From: Penelope pileata
Lineage: Eukaryota; Chordata; Aves; Galliformes; Cracidae
DNA: 64,000 nt
Assembly: GCA_013396635.1 (NCBI GenBank)
Contig: WBMW01004874.1
Coordinates: forward strand, 45,020 to 109,019
Reading direction: 5' to 3'
Shown here one piece after another: positions 22,381 to 33,692 of this stretch. The notes below the pieces were generated by a model that ran no database searches, was not told where the DNA came from, and was given only the letters and a program-made list of their open reading frames with translations. How positions within the stretch are numbered: position 1 is the stretch's first letter; each line of letters begins with the position of its first letter. Made by a program: the position numbers and the translations under genes.

Positions 22381-25299
22381 TCCTTTCTGGACAGTCTTAT
22401 CAATGTCTGTAACATATTTGTCACCAGTGTCCTCAGTTGCAAAGTTTACAAAATGCATAATATCGTAGCATTTTACACAATATATAATACAGTCAGATTT
22501 ACTAAGTAACTATCGTGTTTATTAGTGGAAGTAAATCAACGTAAAACACCACTTAAACAAGTGATAAAAAGTCTAACTGATCTGTTAGCACAAGCCCAGG
22601 ATCCAACAGCACATGCCAGATCAGATAATTAATTCAAGAGAAATGCCCATGTTAGGTAAAATAGGTTTTTCGAAGGTACTGAGTGTCCTTCATGGCAATT
22701 AGAATCAAAGCAGTCTAGCAGATGAAAAATTGTGTGTTTTTTAAATGACTGAGTTTTGAAATGTGAAACTCCTCTGCTGATTGTATATGCATCATACTGT
22801 CAGTGGTGAAGGCAAAACATCAGATAGTAAGATCTCATGAGGCACAGCTTTAAGTATAATTATTGATACTTCAAATAATAAGCAAGTCAGTCAAAACAAT
22901 TCTCTTCTGGTGTCACTGGATATTAAGCACAGGGAGCCACTTCACAGGCTACACTGCCATTCCTGTTTGTGAGAAAACTGGTAGCTGCCCATTAGCATAG
23001 AAACACTCAGGTCTTTTCTTACTACGTGCTTGTATTTTAACATAAATCATGTTTGAGACATCTTGTTCCAAGCATACATGCATTATATTTGAAATTAGTT
23101 ATCTAATGAAAGATTAAACAAAATGTCATCTTTTTTTCTGTTATCCTCTTGACTCTGATCAAATAAGTGAAATATCACTGTAACTTGCATAGTCTACTTT
23201 TAAAGAGAGATTTTGTTGTTTGCAATGGGGTCTGTGAGGCACAATTTGAAGTAAAAGACACTGTCGCCGCGTGCGCAAGTAATACAGAGGCCTCTAGCTG
23301 CGGTATATGCTTTCTCCCTTTCTTCTTCCTTATTGCTAAGGCTAATAACACCTTTTATACTGTTACAGAAATGCTGGAAGATTCCACTAAAAGTTAAATT
23401 GGTAACATAGCATTAGGTAATGTAGTCACAAGGCGGCACAGTATGTCTTACACAGTTTCCTTATTAGTACCATAGACAGACAGTCCATTCTTAGAACAAC
23501 ACAGCTAGCAAACAGCCATGTTTCACTTCTTCCTTGCTCTTGTTTACTTCATCCATGGTCTGGTCACAAGCTTCAGGGTGTTCTTCTCCCGAGGCTTTCC
23601 TCTCCAGGGCTGTGTCTTAATTGAGCTTTCAGAACCCACGGAGATCTGGGTCTTGCTTCCTCATTCTCCTCGTCCCCCACAAGACACCACAGGACTAAGG
23701 AGCAAAACAGCACAGAGTGTAGAGGGCATAATAAAATTCAGTCTTTTTCGTTTGTTTATGCTGCTCTAAAATTACTTGGTTCACATGATTCAGTTCACAC
23801 TTAAGATGATATGTCTGCTTCAGGGCCTATTCAGACTAAAATTGAGGCTTGACCTGAAGAGAGTAGTTATCATCCTTGACAAGACAGGAGAGAGATTATT
23901 CTCTTTATAATTCATTTTATTTAAAGCCTTTAATCTTTCAAGAATTAGAGCCGTCAACCTCACTTTCACATAGGTTGACTTGCAGTCTACCCTAAATCTC
24001 ATCTCTACAGCTTGTCTGCATTCCAAGGGGGAAAAAAAAAAAAAAAAAAAAGAAACTCTTATTTCAGGCAATGCTGTGTTCCCCCGCCAGCATGGTGGAA
24101 ACAGAGAAACAGAGCAGTTTCAGTGATATGTGTGAAATTAGAAGGACCTGGGTAAGCCCTAAATAGATTCTGCATTACATTCTTAGTATATATGTTACAT
24201 CATTGTCAAGAGAAAGAACAATTAATGTCAAACTACTGCTTTTCCAAAAGCAGAAACAAATCACAAAGGTATGGTCTTGTATCAAGCAGTCATGCTCTCA
24301 ATGTACAAGCCAATGCAGCAGAGATGAGGGAGCACATAGCATCAGGGAGAGGTAGAGAGATGAGACCATCCCCCTGAGGCTGACTGTGCTCCTCAAGCTG
24401 CAAGTTCATATATTTCTGAGTAAAACCTTATTACCACCCTCACACAGAGGTAATACAAGTAATTGTTGTTCATGAAATAATGCAGGGGATGAAGTCTTAC
24501 AAGTACAGCTTCTATTTGTATTTCAGTTAACTAAACCTAGATAATTGATAAATGTCCTTTTGCTCTTTTAATGAACTGCTGGAAAAAAAAGGTCATCGCA
24601 TCACTGTTTTCCTTGGAAGCATCTAAAGATATATGCTATAAACGTTAGAATTTGGTTTGATGTAATTCAAGGAAAATTGTATTCTGTACAAAGACATGTG
24701 CAAAAATGTACTGTTAAATTTTAACATGATTTGACATAAATCTTACAGAAAAAAGTAGTGAAACCGACAGCTAAGACAGTCTTTGAACAAATCCTGACAC
24801 ACTCACTGTCTGAAGGTTTTCTCTTTTTAAAGAATTACCTCCCAGTAATACTGCAAACAATAGGGGCTTGAAATTAGAAAAGCTTTAAATCATTTTCGCA
24901 TAGTCTATGCATGTACAACATGAAATGTATTCAAATATTCTCTTTTCTGCTCTCAGAAATCACTTTCTGACAAATGCTACTGTTCTTAAATGCCTCTAAT
25001 AATGAAGATTTCATGCTTCTCTATACAGACTGTTTCAGTGGTATTTTTGCCATTATAAAGTTTTTAATTATACGTAACCCAAGTTTCTCTTGCTATAAAT
25101 TAAGAAACTACTTAATTATTGCCCTACTTGCTCTGAATATGGACAGTGTGTTATTCTTCTCTGTTTTCAGGAGCTTTTCATTTCAAATGAATATTTCTCA
25201 TTGATCACATCTTCTCTTCACAAAGTCATGCTTATTTAAAGTTTTTCTCAAATGCTACATTTTTTTCTTTTTCTTTTTTTTTTTTCCCGAACATGTTGT
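22381..25299. other. AT-rich noncoding stretch
   Basis: No repeat family was recognised. A G5 run followed by A20 lies at 24027-24051. Frames at 23167-23397, 23518-23769 and 24192-24377 lack convincing splice borders. The first contains an unusual cluster of CpG (GTCGCCGCGTGCGC at 23263-23276), but no function is evident. Confidence 0.5.
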
Positions 25300-25345
25300 T
25301 GTTCTAGTTTTCGATGGCATAGAGTTAATTTTCTTCATAGGGTTT
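25300..25345 (+). mobile_element. Short 5' stub of an avian LTR
   Basis: TGTTCTAGTTTTCGATGGCATAGAGTTAATTTTCTTCATAG closely follows the first 40 or so bases of a common avian LTR (TG start, then GGATAGAGTTAATTTTCTTC). The similarity stops soon after, so only the LTR start remains. The call rests on this one short match. Confidence 0.5.
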
Positions 25346-25469
25346 TTAACCTGTGTTTCTTCAAGAAAAACAGGACGTGTTTCCCCAGAAGTGTAATGTT
25401 CAAAATGTTACAAAATGATTACTGAAGCTGAATAAGAATGAATAGTTTTCTCCCTAACTATATAAAGAC

Positions 25470-25840
25470 ACATAGGATAATTCAGGCTGGAAGGGCAGCA
25501 GCAGGTGTCTTCTCCAATTTTCTGCTCAAAGCAAATGAATTTGACTAGGGTTTCTGCCAGGTGTCTTAAATTTTTTTGAAAATTGAGACTATGCTGTCTC
25601 TTTGGGAAACCTCTTCCACCCATTGCTTTCCCCTTGCTCACCAGTTCAGTCATTTCATCATGGGAAGCAATCAGGTTGGTCAGGCACGAGTTTCTCTTTG
25701 GAAGAATCTATGCTGACTGTTCCCAATCACTGTCTCCTTCATGTGCCCAGAACTGGCCTCCAAGAGGACTTCAGGATTCCTCCGAAGAGGCATGTCTGTA
25801 CTGTAGTTCCCCATATTGCCTTTCGGGCATTTTTTTTTGA
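25470..25840 (-). mobile_element. Ancient CR1 remnant: 3' end joined to an RT segment
   Basis: The first part (about 25470-25630, CAGGCTGGAAGGGCAGCAGC, CTGCTCAAAGCAAATG) is the reversed 3' region of an old CR1. The next part, read on the minus strand from 25780 to 25630, gives ..LLEASSGHMKETVIGNSQHR, then a frame with TELVSKGKA. These correspond to the CR1 reverse-transcriptase stretch containing SQHGFTKGKSCLTNL and GLVDKGRA. The sequence between RT and the 3' end is missing, so either a large internal deletion occurred or two copies abut. Stops and shifts are frequent. Confidence 0.65.
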
Positions 25841-26164
25841 TGATGTGTGCAAACTTTGCCTTTGATTCTTCAGTTCATATCCCAAAGCATGTACCTTCTA
25901 CCCTGACATGATTTTATAGTTTTTTTCAGTTGGTAATCCCACTTCTTCTTCCTTTCCCTTCCCTTCCCTCCTCTCCTCAGGTAGTTACCTCACTAGTTGT
26001 TCCTGAGTCTCTGTTTCCCACTTAATTGTTTCTGCACATGGAGATTTCCTTTGTCTAAGTTTCACCACATCTTTTAGTGATTATTTTTTTCACTTTCCAT
26101 TGTTATTTTCAATGTTGACCCTAGCCTCAGAAACACTCTTACTGGTTTTTTAGATGCCAAATTT

Positions 26165-26430
26165 ATCTAAAATCTTTGTACAAAGTACAGATTTCTATTT
26201 CATCACCCATTTGATTAATGACAATATTGAATAGAGCTGGGTCTAAGGCCAGAGCAAAATCCTTACGACACACAATTCCACTCTGAATGTGAGCCGTTCT
26301 GTCATTATGCAGAACAGTTCTGCAATCAGCTTTGTGCTCAGTCTTTGTTGATCCATCTACATCAAATGCAGATTAAAATAGCAAGTGAAACAGTACCAAA
26401 ATCCTTATTTAATCAGGATTTATGACACCT
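26165..26430 (-). mobile_element. Ancient CR1-like RT fragment
   Basis: The minus strand of about 26265-26180 translates to LALDPALFNIVINQMGDEIE, which follows the conserved CR1/L2-clade reverse-transcriptase block ending GPxLFNIFINDL. The upstream part (to about 26430) agrees weakly with the preceding RT block. In an intact minus-oriented element this block would lie left of the SQHGF-like block at 25660-25780, yet here it lies right of it. The two are therefore separate insertions or rearranged. Confidence 0.5.
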
Positions 26431-27905
26431 ACTGTTTCTCTTCTATCTATAAGACTACCAATGATTACAGAGCTTTTACATAATTTATTCATGATCTGTG
26501 CGCTTCTATCATATAATTTATTTTCCAGCTCTCATTTTTAATTTCTGCAACTCAAAACGCCGTACGTTAGGTCACTCATCAGTAAGCTGGAAGCACTGTC
26601 TGTCATTATTACAAAAGGTAACAGTTCACATTGATTCCATCCATGTCTTTAACAATAGCAGCCTTAACACAAAGATTTTTGGTCTGCTCAGTGATGGACT
26701 GGAAAATACAGTACAGGAATTGAGGGGCTTTGTTGTTGTTTTACACATCAATAGAATTTAGATTGACTGATTTTTCACATGCCTATTCTGAAATATGTTC
26801 AATAGGCTTATGTTGCAACAGTAGGTAACTGAATGACCTTTTTGAAAGGGGTGGCAGCACAATGTCTCAGGATGGGCAGCCAAACAGAGACAGAATAATT
26901 ACTAACTTCTGAGTAACTTGTTTGTAACACTTCAATTTTGCATTACTATTTTTGAGTATTTTAAGCACTGCATATTTTCTATTTAGATGAATAACACTGA
27001 GTTATTTCATTATATGATTAAATATTTCAAGAAAAAAACCTAAGGCACATCATCCTTTTTTTTTTCTGGATTTTCATATTTGAATGCCTTATTCTCTTAT
27101 TCTTCAGCTAAAACTCACATTGACCTCAGAAAAATATTTGTTTCCTCCAGGCATATTGAAAGTGGAAAATCCTACACTGTTACCATTATTATAATTATTA
27201 TTATTTGCCTGTATTGACTACAATTCCTTGGTTTTAGGAAAACAAGTCAAGCACAGTATACAAAATGGCTATAGTCTCTATGAGCTTAATTTCTCCTCCC
27301 AGTGAAGGATTTTTTAATGGACTGTACTTAGAATGTATTTCAGGTGGCAGATATTCTTGATCTTGTGCAATAAGCATTTTAATATTCTACAGCATTTTGT
27401 AGACATCTATTTTTTCCTCCATTAAGTCTGACTGAATATTTTTTACCATGTTTTGCGTACCCAATGGGCCACAGCAATCTGAATTTCTTGAGTATTTAAG
27501 TAATTTCTATAAGAATATATGTTATAATTGAAAACCTCAGCTATCTTCCTTCCAAAGCTCAAACTTCTGTGAATAATACCACTAAGCACTGTGAGACCAA
27601 TGTCAGGCTTACCAGCACAAATAAAGCTTTGTAGAATCCATATACATATTACTGATGTCCACATCAAATAAATAAACATAGCCTTGGCCTACATAGCCAT
27701 ACACCTGACACAAGAAATAGTCTGCAGTAAAATATTCAAAAAATAAAAAATAAAATCTAGAGACACCTTTCAAGTAAACATTTTAGATTCTCACATGTAC
27801 ACAAAATAACAGTATTGACATACCCATGTCACCTTTGTAAACCCTACAGAGGTTGTACAGAAATACAGAACTCTCCATGGCCTTCCATGGGCATTCAGGA
27901 TCTGA
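26431..27905. other. AT-rich noncoding stretch
   Basis: No gene was recognised. An ATT microsatellite-like run lies near 27185-27206. The left edge may contain more of the ancient CR1-like element, too diverged to delimit. Confidence 0.45.
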
Positions 27906-27921
27906 ACCTGCGGACTGACAG

Positions 27922-28190
27922 AACACCAAGTGGAAATTCTTAAACTAATCTTGGCTGACTTATGTGATTTACTATCCACTCTGAACAAGTTCCATGTTCA
28001 GAGCATATGCAACCAGCATAGCAAAGCAATTTTACCAGACACATTATTCCCTTACCACCTGGCAAACAAGGACGTTTCAATAGCAAGGATGAAAAAAACA
28101 GCATCAGTACAGCTTGTGATTAATGAGTCTCTTCAGACAGGCAAAAATTGTGCATGTGAAACATATATAGAAATACTACTTCATTCCTAA
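27922..28190 (+). CDS. Low-confidence exon candidate, unknown protein
   Basis: The plus-strand frame is open from 27906 to the TAA at 28188-28190. An AG at 27920-27921 could be an acceptor, though its pyrimidine tract is poor. The roughly 88 residues are less biased than usual for AT-rich noise: VEILKLILADLCDLLSTLNK at the start, PYHLANKDVSIARMKKTA in the middle and INESLQTGKNCACETYIEIL near the end. The first part could form an amphipathic helix. There is no good donor before the stop, so it would have to be a terminal exon. I recognise no family. It is quite possibly a chance frame. Confidence 0.18.
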
Positions 28191-29323
28191 TGGTATCCAT
28201 CTATATTTAGGATTAAGATTGGGAAGAACCTGTGCTTATTTTGACTGCGTCAAATGTTGAATAAAGCACGCACTACAAATTGATTGAAATTTTTCTAAGT
28301 CAATTCCACTGTTTCTTTTAACACCTTTGTATGATGCTGGGCTTGATATTTTGGTTCTTATCACTGTACAAATCCCATATTTTGATCTTGTAAATCTCAC
28401 TGTTCTTTAGGTTTCTTCCACACTCCTTTGTTTCTTAAAGCATGCTTGCTCCAGTCAGTGGGATGAAAGCTGATGCTCACCTAATACAGTAAAGTATCAC
28501 AGAAGGACACTAGGTAAGAATTTGAAGAGGAATTGTTTTGACAGCCCAGTTGCCCCATTGCTAATAAATCCTCTCATCAAAACTAATTAGTTTTGGCACA
28601 GTGCTATACCAGTAAGATAGCATAAATTGCTTCCAAGTGCAACAGTCATGCTCATGACTCTACAGTACTATACACCACTTTGTGAAATAGTTACATCCTT
28701 AGACATTATAATTTTCCAGTCCTACATTTAACTAAACGAGAAGATTATTTCACTTTAGGGGTATCTACCCACTTGTTCTGGTATTTAAAAGACAGGCATT
28801 TTTCAAACATACTCAAAATATCAAGAATCAGTAGTAGCGTGAGCACATTTATGCAATTACTTATTGCTAAAGAAACAAAAATCATCCTCTTTCTTGTGAC
28901 TTAAGCCTTACTCTTAAAAAAAAAACCTCATTATATCTCCAGAGAATACTATCTGCCTTGCAAATTTTTATAAGCAATTTCTTAAAGTAGCTATTTCATT
29001 TTAGATGGTATTACAACAATTGCCATTTTCCACTCTTAGTTGTTTGAGGTGAATAAAGGTATTGCATACGTTCTTCCATTTCAATCATCTTAAGGAAATT
29101 CCAAATTTTCTTCACAACTTGACCTTTCTGGATTAGTTTTGCAGTTATCTGAAGTCACAATTCAATCAGATGTTGTTGTTAAAACTTGAATCCTTGTTCA
29201 ATCAGCTTGTTAGAACGCAAAAACTGACCCGTGCTCAAAATATTACTCTTTTAAAATTATCGCAAACTGGCACAAAAATCTGAAGAATTCCAAACAAATA
29301 AGTTTTGAAAAGTGCATTTTTGC
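28191..29323. other. AT-rich noncoding stretch
   Basis: No repeat or gene was recognised. Confidence 0.5.
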
Positions 29324-29328
29324 AGATT

Positions 29329-30090
29329 TGTCTTAGTTTCTTGCTGTTTTGATTTAGAAGGAAAATATGCTGATAACATATACCAATTGCTTATACTTGT
29401 TGCTGGGCAGAGTTGAACAGAGCCAAGAACATTTCAGTCTCTCAGCTTCTTGTATTGCTCTGCCAGTGAAGGGGTTGGGGTGGCACAGGGAGCTGGGAGG
29501 GGACAGGAACAGCGCAGCTGACCTAAACTGACCAAATGGATATTCCATACCATTTGATGTCATGTAAATATAAGGAAGGTGTCTTAGTTTCTAACAGAAG
29601 TTACTTCTCTCGCAGTGTCTGATATGAAGCTATGTTTTGTTCCCAGAAGAGAAACAAAACTGATAACACAACACCTTGCAGTGTTGAACACAGCCAAGGA
29701 CATATTTTGTTCGTCAGTGAACTGGCCGGAAGGCATAAGGAGCTGGGAACNCCCAGCTGGGAGGAGGAGGGGGGGGGTAAGCGAAAGGCTGTGTGGGGTT
29801 TCCAGGCCTGCCGGCTGAAACCAGAACAAAAGGGGAGTTAGCCGGGTTGGGGCTGCTGCTTGGGGACTGGCTGGGCACCCATCAGTGAGTGTTGAGCCCT
29901 TGCTTTGTGTATCACTTTGTGTATAACTACCGCTACTTCTATTTACCTTTTCTTGTCTTAGTAAATAGGTTTTATCTCAACCCACTTCTACTGTATTTTC
30001 TCCTAATTCTCTCCCTGCATCCCACTGGGGGTGGCAGGGTGAGCGAGCAACTGTGTGGTACTTAGCTATCTACTGAGTCAAATCACAACA
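29329..30090 (+). mobile_element. Solo LTR, plus orientation, carrying an inserted LTR
   Basis: The outer element starts TGTCTTAGTTTCTTGCTG at 29329 and ends GTCAAATCACAACA at 30090. Near-identical pentamers flank it: AGATT (29324-29328) and AGAGT (30091-30095). Its first half ends with the family's GGATATTCCATACCATTTGATGTC and ATATAAGG (TATA region) at 29579. Its second half resumes at about 29829 with AAAGGGGAGTTAGCC, then TGGGGACTGGCTGGGC and the AACCCACTT..ATCCCACTGG end block. It belongs to the same broad family as the LTRs at 18689-19210 and 49440-49992. Without the insert the outer LTR is about 510 bp. Confidence 0.82.
29580..29828 (+). mobile_element. Inner LTR inserted into the outer LTR, internally deleted
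   Basis: A second LTR start, TGTCTTAGTTTCTAACAG, begins at 29580, and an LTR end, CGGCTGAAACCAGAACA, closes at 29828. The flanking pentamers are GAAGG (29575-29579) and AAAGG (29829-29833), as expected for integration next to the outer TATA region. Compared with the 522-bp LTR at 18689-19210 (reversed), about 270 bp from the middle is missing. The lost part contains the TATA region and the U3-R segment. The break coincides with the N at 29751 and with repeated AGCTGGGA words on both sides. It is either a real deletion or an assembly patch. Confidence 0.75.
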
Positions 30091-30095
30091 AGAGT

Positions 30096-33000
30096 ACAAA
30101 AAACTCACTCAGCTATGCAGTTAAACCAGCACATGATCATCTTGCTGACCTAATTAAAATAACATGTTCTATGTACCTTGTATTTATAGAAAGGTACATT
30201 AAAAATATTGGAAAGGCTTTCACATTAGGCAAAATTAACATTCTTAAATAAAGAGCACTTTTTGCCAACTCATTGAATAGCCAATTGTTTCCTTCCTTGT
30301 TTTACTTTATTGGTTTTCATGAATCACGGACCTTTAACCAGTGACTCATAACAGAATTCACAAATGCAATAGCATGTGTTTTATGGAAATGAAAGACTGT
30401 GCATCTGGCTTGCATTTCTTCTACAAAAAAAAAAAAAAAAGAATATCGATGAGAAAGAAATAATCAAGATTATATTAGATTATATTAAATCATAGGAAGA
30501 AAAGGTCTGTGTACAAATAGTACCCATGCCCAGAATTTAGTTTTGTAGCAACTGAGTCATAGCATGTGAACAAGCAAATTGCCTCACTGCATCCTCGGTT
30601 TTATTGGTTAGATTTCTGAAGTAATCAACATCCCAATGTAATATTAGAAACTAAATGAACTTTCACTTATTCAAAGTAAGCAGAGAAAGATTAATGGTCA
30701 AATTAGAAGTAAAATCATCACAGAAAAACTGTTCAGAAAGACATTTATCTTACAATCATCCTGAGATAATCAGAGGACACAGCTATTCCGAAGAGATGAC
30801 AAGAAGTCTTGCCTGAGGCCTGTAAAACTTTACATTGTTGTTCCAAGCACCTGATAAATGATCTGGCCTGAAGCAGCTGAAAAAAAAACATAGTCTCATG
30901 ATTGCGATCTTCAGTCAGTACTTAGTTCACATCTCTCACAAAAGGCTCTCTGTAAAGAGTGACTGTAAAAAAGTTCACAGCATGACTCTTCTTGAGTCTG
31001 TAGACAATTCAAAGATTTGAATTGCTTCTTATTCTAACTACCAGAAGTATCAAGCAATGTATATACAGCTTTCAGTTTTTAAAAAAATTCTAAGAGAAAA
31101 GTAAGGCAATGTAGACCAACTCTCTTTTACTTAAAAACGCTACATGATAGCAATGATGCCTACAGAACATTAAAGGTGAAAATATATCTTTTTGAAGGAC
31201 ACCTCTCTCTGGAACATCATTCCTCAATATTAGAGCATTTTTATTCAGGGAATTATTCAATTTTAAAGCTGATTAATACATACCAAATTACTTTGTGGAT
31301 AGATTTTTTGCAGTAAATAAAGGTCTGAAAGAGCAGAGTTTCTCATCACATGATAACAGTAGAGCTGCTTCAGCAGCACAGTCCTTTTCAGGACTGTGGC
31401 CTTTTCATCCACTTTCCTGATGTCGTTAGAAATGTTTTGCCACATTGCAAAGGGACAGGTAATGAAGTAAACGAGAGTGAAATGAGCACAGAATTAATGC
31501 TACAGTACATATTAATATCTGAAATTAGAATCATTAAACAAATCTACAATTAAGAAGTCTGGAAAAAAAATCCCACTCAATCATACTAACCAGAAAAAGG
31601 TCAGCATTTTGACTCCAACTCTTACAGTTGTCTTCAAATCTACCTGGTCTGACAGCCTATGACTGCTGCTGCTTCTTTAAAAAAAAAAAATAGGTACAAA
31701 TTCTCGTGATTTTCAGAAATTAGATTATTCTGACACACCAAAGTGAGACATTTAAAGCACCGAACTATGAAAACTATGACGGTAGACCACAGATTAATTT
31801 GGTTTATTGTACTGATCTATACAATGAACTCAATTTTCTTGAGGTTTTAATATTCTTTTTTAAAATTGTTTTTTAAAGAACATAGAAATAAGGCTTTTTA
31901 TGACTATTTTCAAAGACTTAGTATGCTTGCTTTCAAAATAGTGCTGCCTTCTTTAAAGCTATGACTCACAGATCCGAAGGACTGATGCTTAGAGTACTTA
32001 GATAGCTCCTTTGAATTCCATCATTAAAAAGTGGATTATTCACATCTTGCAGTCACAGTGCAGACTTCAGGACAACCTGAATTAACACATAGGTCTTTAA
32101 GTAGCTGTATTTTGTAGTAATAATGGAATGGACTTGAAAATAAATAATTAGCTTTCTAAACCAACTTCATATTGCACACATACATGTTTGACCTTCCCTA
32201 AAAACATGTGAGAGCCTGGAAATAAATGACAGAAAATATTTGCAACCATGGAGACTACTCTAAGGGCCACAAGTTTATTATAGGCTTTCTGAAAAATATC
32301 CAAAAAGGAACAAGGAGAAGCAGTCCCAACATACATCAACTATTTGGAGCTGAGAAGACAACTGATAAGGATACTTCTTAGAAGAAGAGCAGAAACCTAC
32401 AGAAATACAGCTGTATTAAGAATAATGACAGCATGACTTGGTCTAAAGTATGTAAAGACACTGAAAAGATGATAGCAGATAATGTTATACTGTCTCTCCA
32501 GTCTATTAGCCAAATATCATTTACAAATTTAATAATTCTACTTCTATTCAATTTGCAAACAAGTTCAAGAAAATTGGTACCCAAAAATTCCTTTCAGACA
32601 GCTCAGAATTGATAACTTTTGTCCATATATTGTTTTCCCACCACCTTTGCATACATACTGTATAGTTCTGTCTAGACCATATTTTGCATTATTTTATGAG
32701 AAATCTTACTAATTTTATGGCAGATAATACCTAGTCTTTTATTAACCAACAGTCCAATTATCCTACTGTAAAAGGATACAGTTTGTTACTGATTCATGTT
32801 TAAAGTTATTCTTTCTTTTATGCCTCCTAGATTGTTTATTTTTCCCTGGAATTGCTGTTAAGAAAATTTATAATTCTTCATCTCTTTTTGCACTCTGTTC
32901 TTACCATATTAGCTGTTCTAAAATTTCTAGTACTTCATTCATCTTGCTCATGTTCTGTGAAACATCTTTGAGATGCACTGAGTTATTGTATCTAAGAAAG

Positions 33001-33245
33001 ATTCAGGAGTTAACCTGGGATAAGTTTCATCACATTTTAACAACACGAAAATAAATAACTTAGATAAGTGATCTATATAATGAGATCTCATACCATTGTC
33101 ACTGGTATTACTTGATGCACGTGATCTATGTTTTCTTCTTGTGTAGAGGAAAGATTCACACTCAAGCCAAATATTTTCAAAGCATAAAGATAAATTCAAT
33201 CTTTACAGTGCTTATTTACCAGACTGAATACATATTCTGTTTTAT
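30096..33245. other. AT-rich noncoding stretch
   Basis: No transposon was recognised. A16 lies at 30425-30440 and an A run near 31680-31690. A 44-bp exon-like segment on the minus strand (33137 to 33094, acceptor CTTTCCTCTACACAAG, donor ATG|GTATGA) is open in one frame, but it is too short to call. Confidence 0.5.
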
Positions 33246-33692
33246 CATAGAACCACAGAACGGTTTGGGCTAGAAGGGACCTTGAATATCACCTGGTTCC
33301 AACTCCTCTGCTATGGGCAGGGACACCTCCTACTAGATCAGGCTGCTCAAAGCCCCATTGAACCTGAGGGCTCTTGAACACTCTGAGGGATGGGGCATCC
33401 ACAACTTCTCTGGGCAATCTGTTCCAGCATCTCATCACTTAAGTGATGAGTAAAGAATTTCTTGTAAATATCTGATCTATCAATTTGAAGCCGTTACCCC
33501 TTGTCCTATCACTATACTACCAGATAAAGAGTCCCTCCCTATCTTTCCTGTAGGCACCCATTAGGTAATGAGGCTGCAACGAATTTGTACCAGTTTTCTC
33601 TTTTCCAAGCTGAGCAAGCCCAGCTCCCTCAAGCTTTCATCATGAGAGGTGTTACAGCCTCCGATCATCTTCATGGCCTCCTCTAGACTCAC
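33246..33692 (-). mobile_element. CR1 LINE 3' end, minus orientation
   Basis: The plus strand begins CATAGAACCACAGAACGGTTTGGGC, the reversed CR1 terminus. GGGGCATCCACAACTTCTCTGGGCAA, GCCGTTACCCCTTGTCCTATC and AGCTGAGCAAGCCCAGCTCCC follow. About 450 bp of 3' region survives; no coding frame is kept. Confidence 0.92.

Noticed and set aside
33094..33137. 44-bp minus-strand exon-like segment (RKHRSRASSNTSDN)
   Set aside because: Too short to separate from chance despite a good acceptor; no partner exon found.
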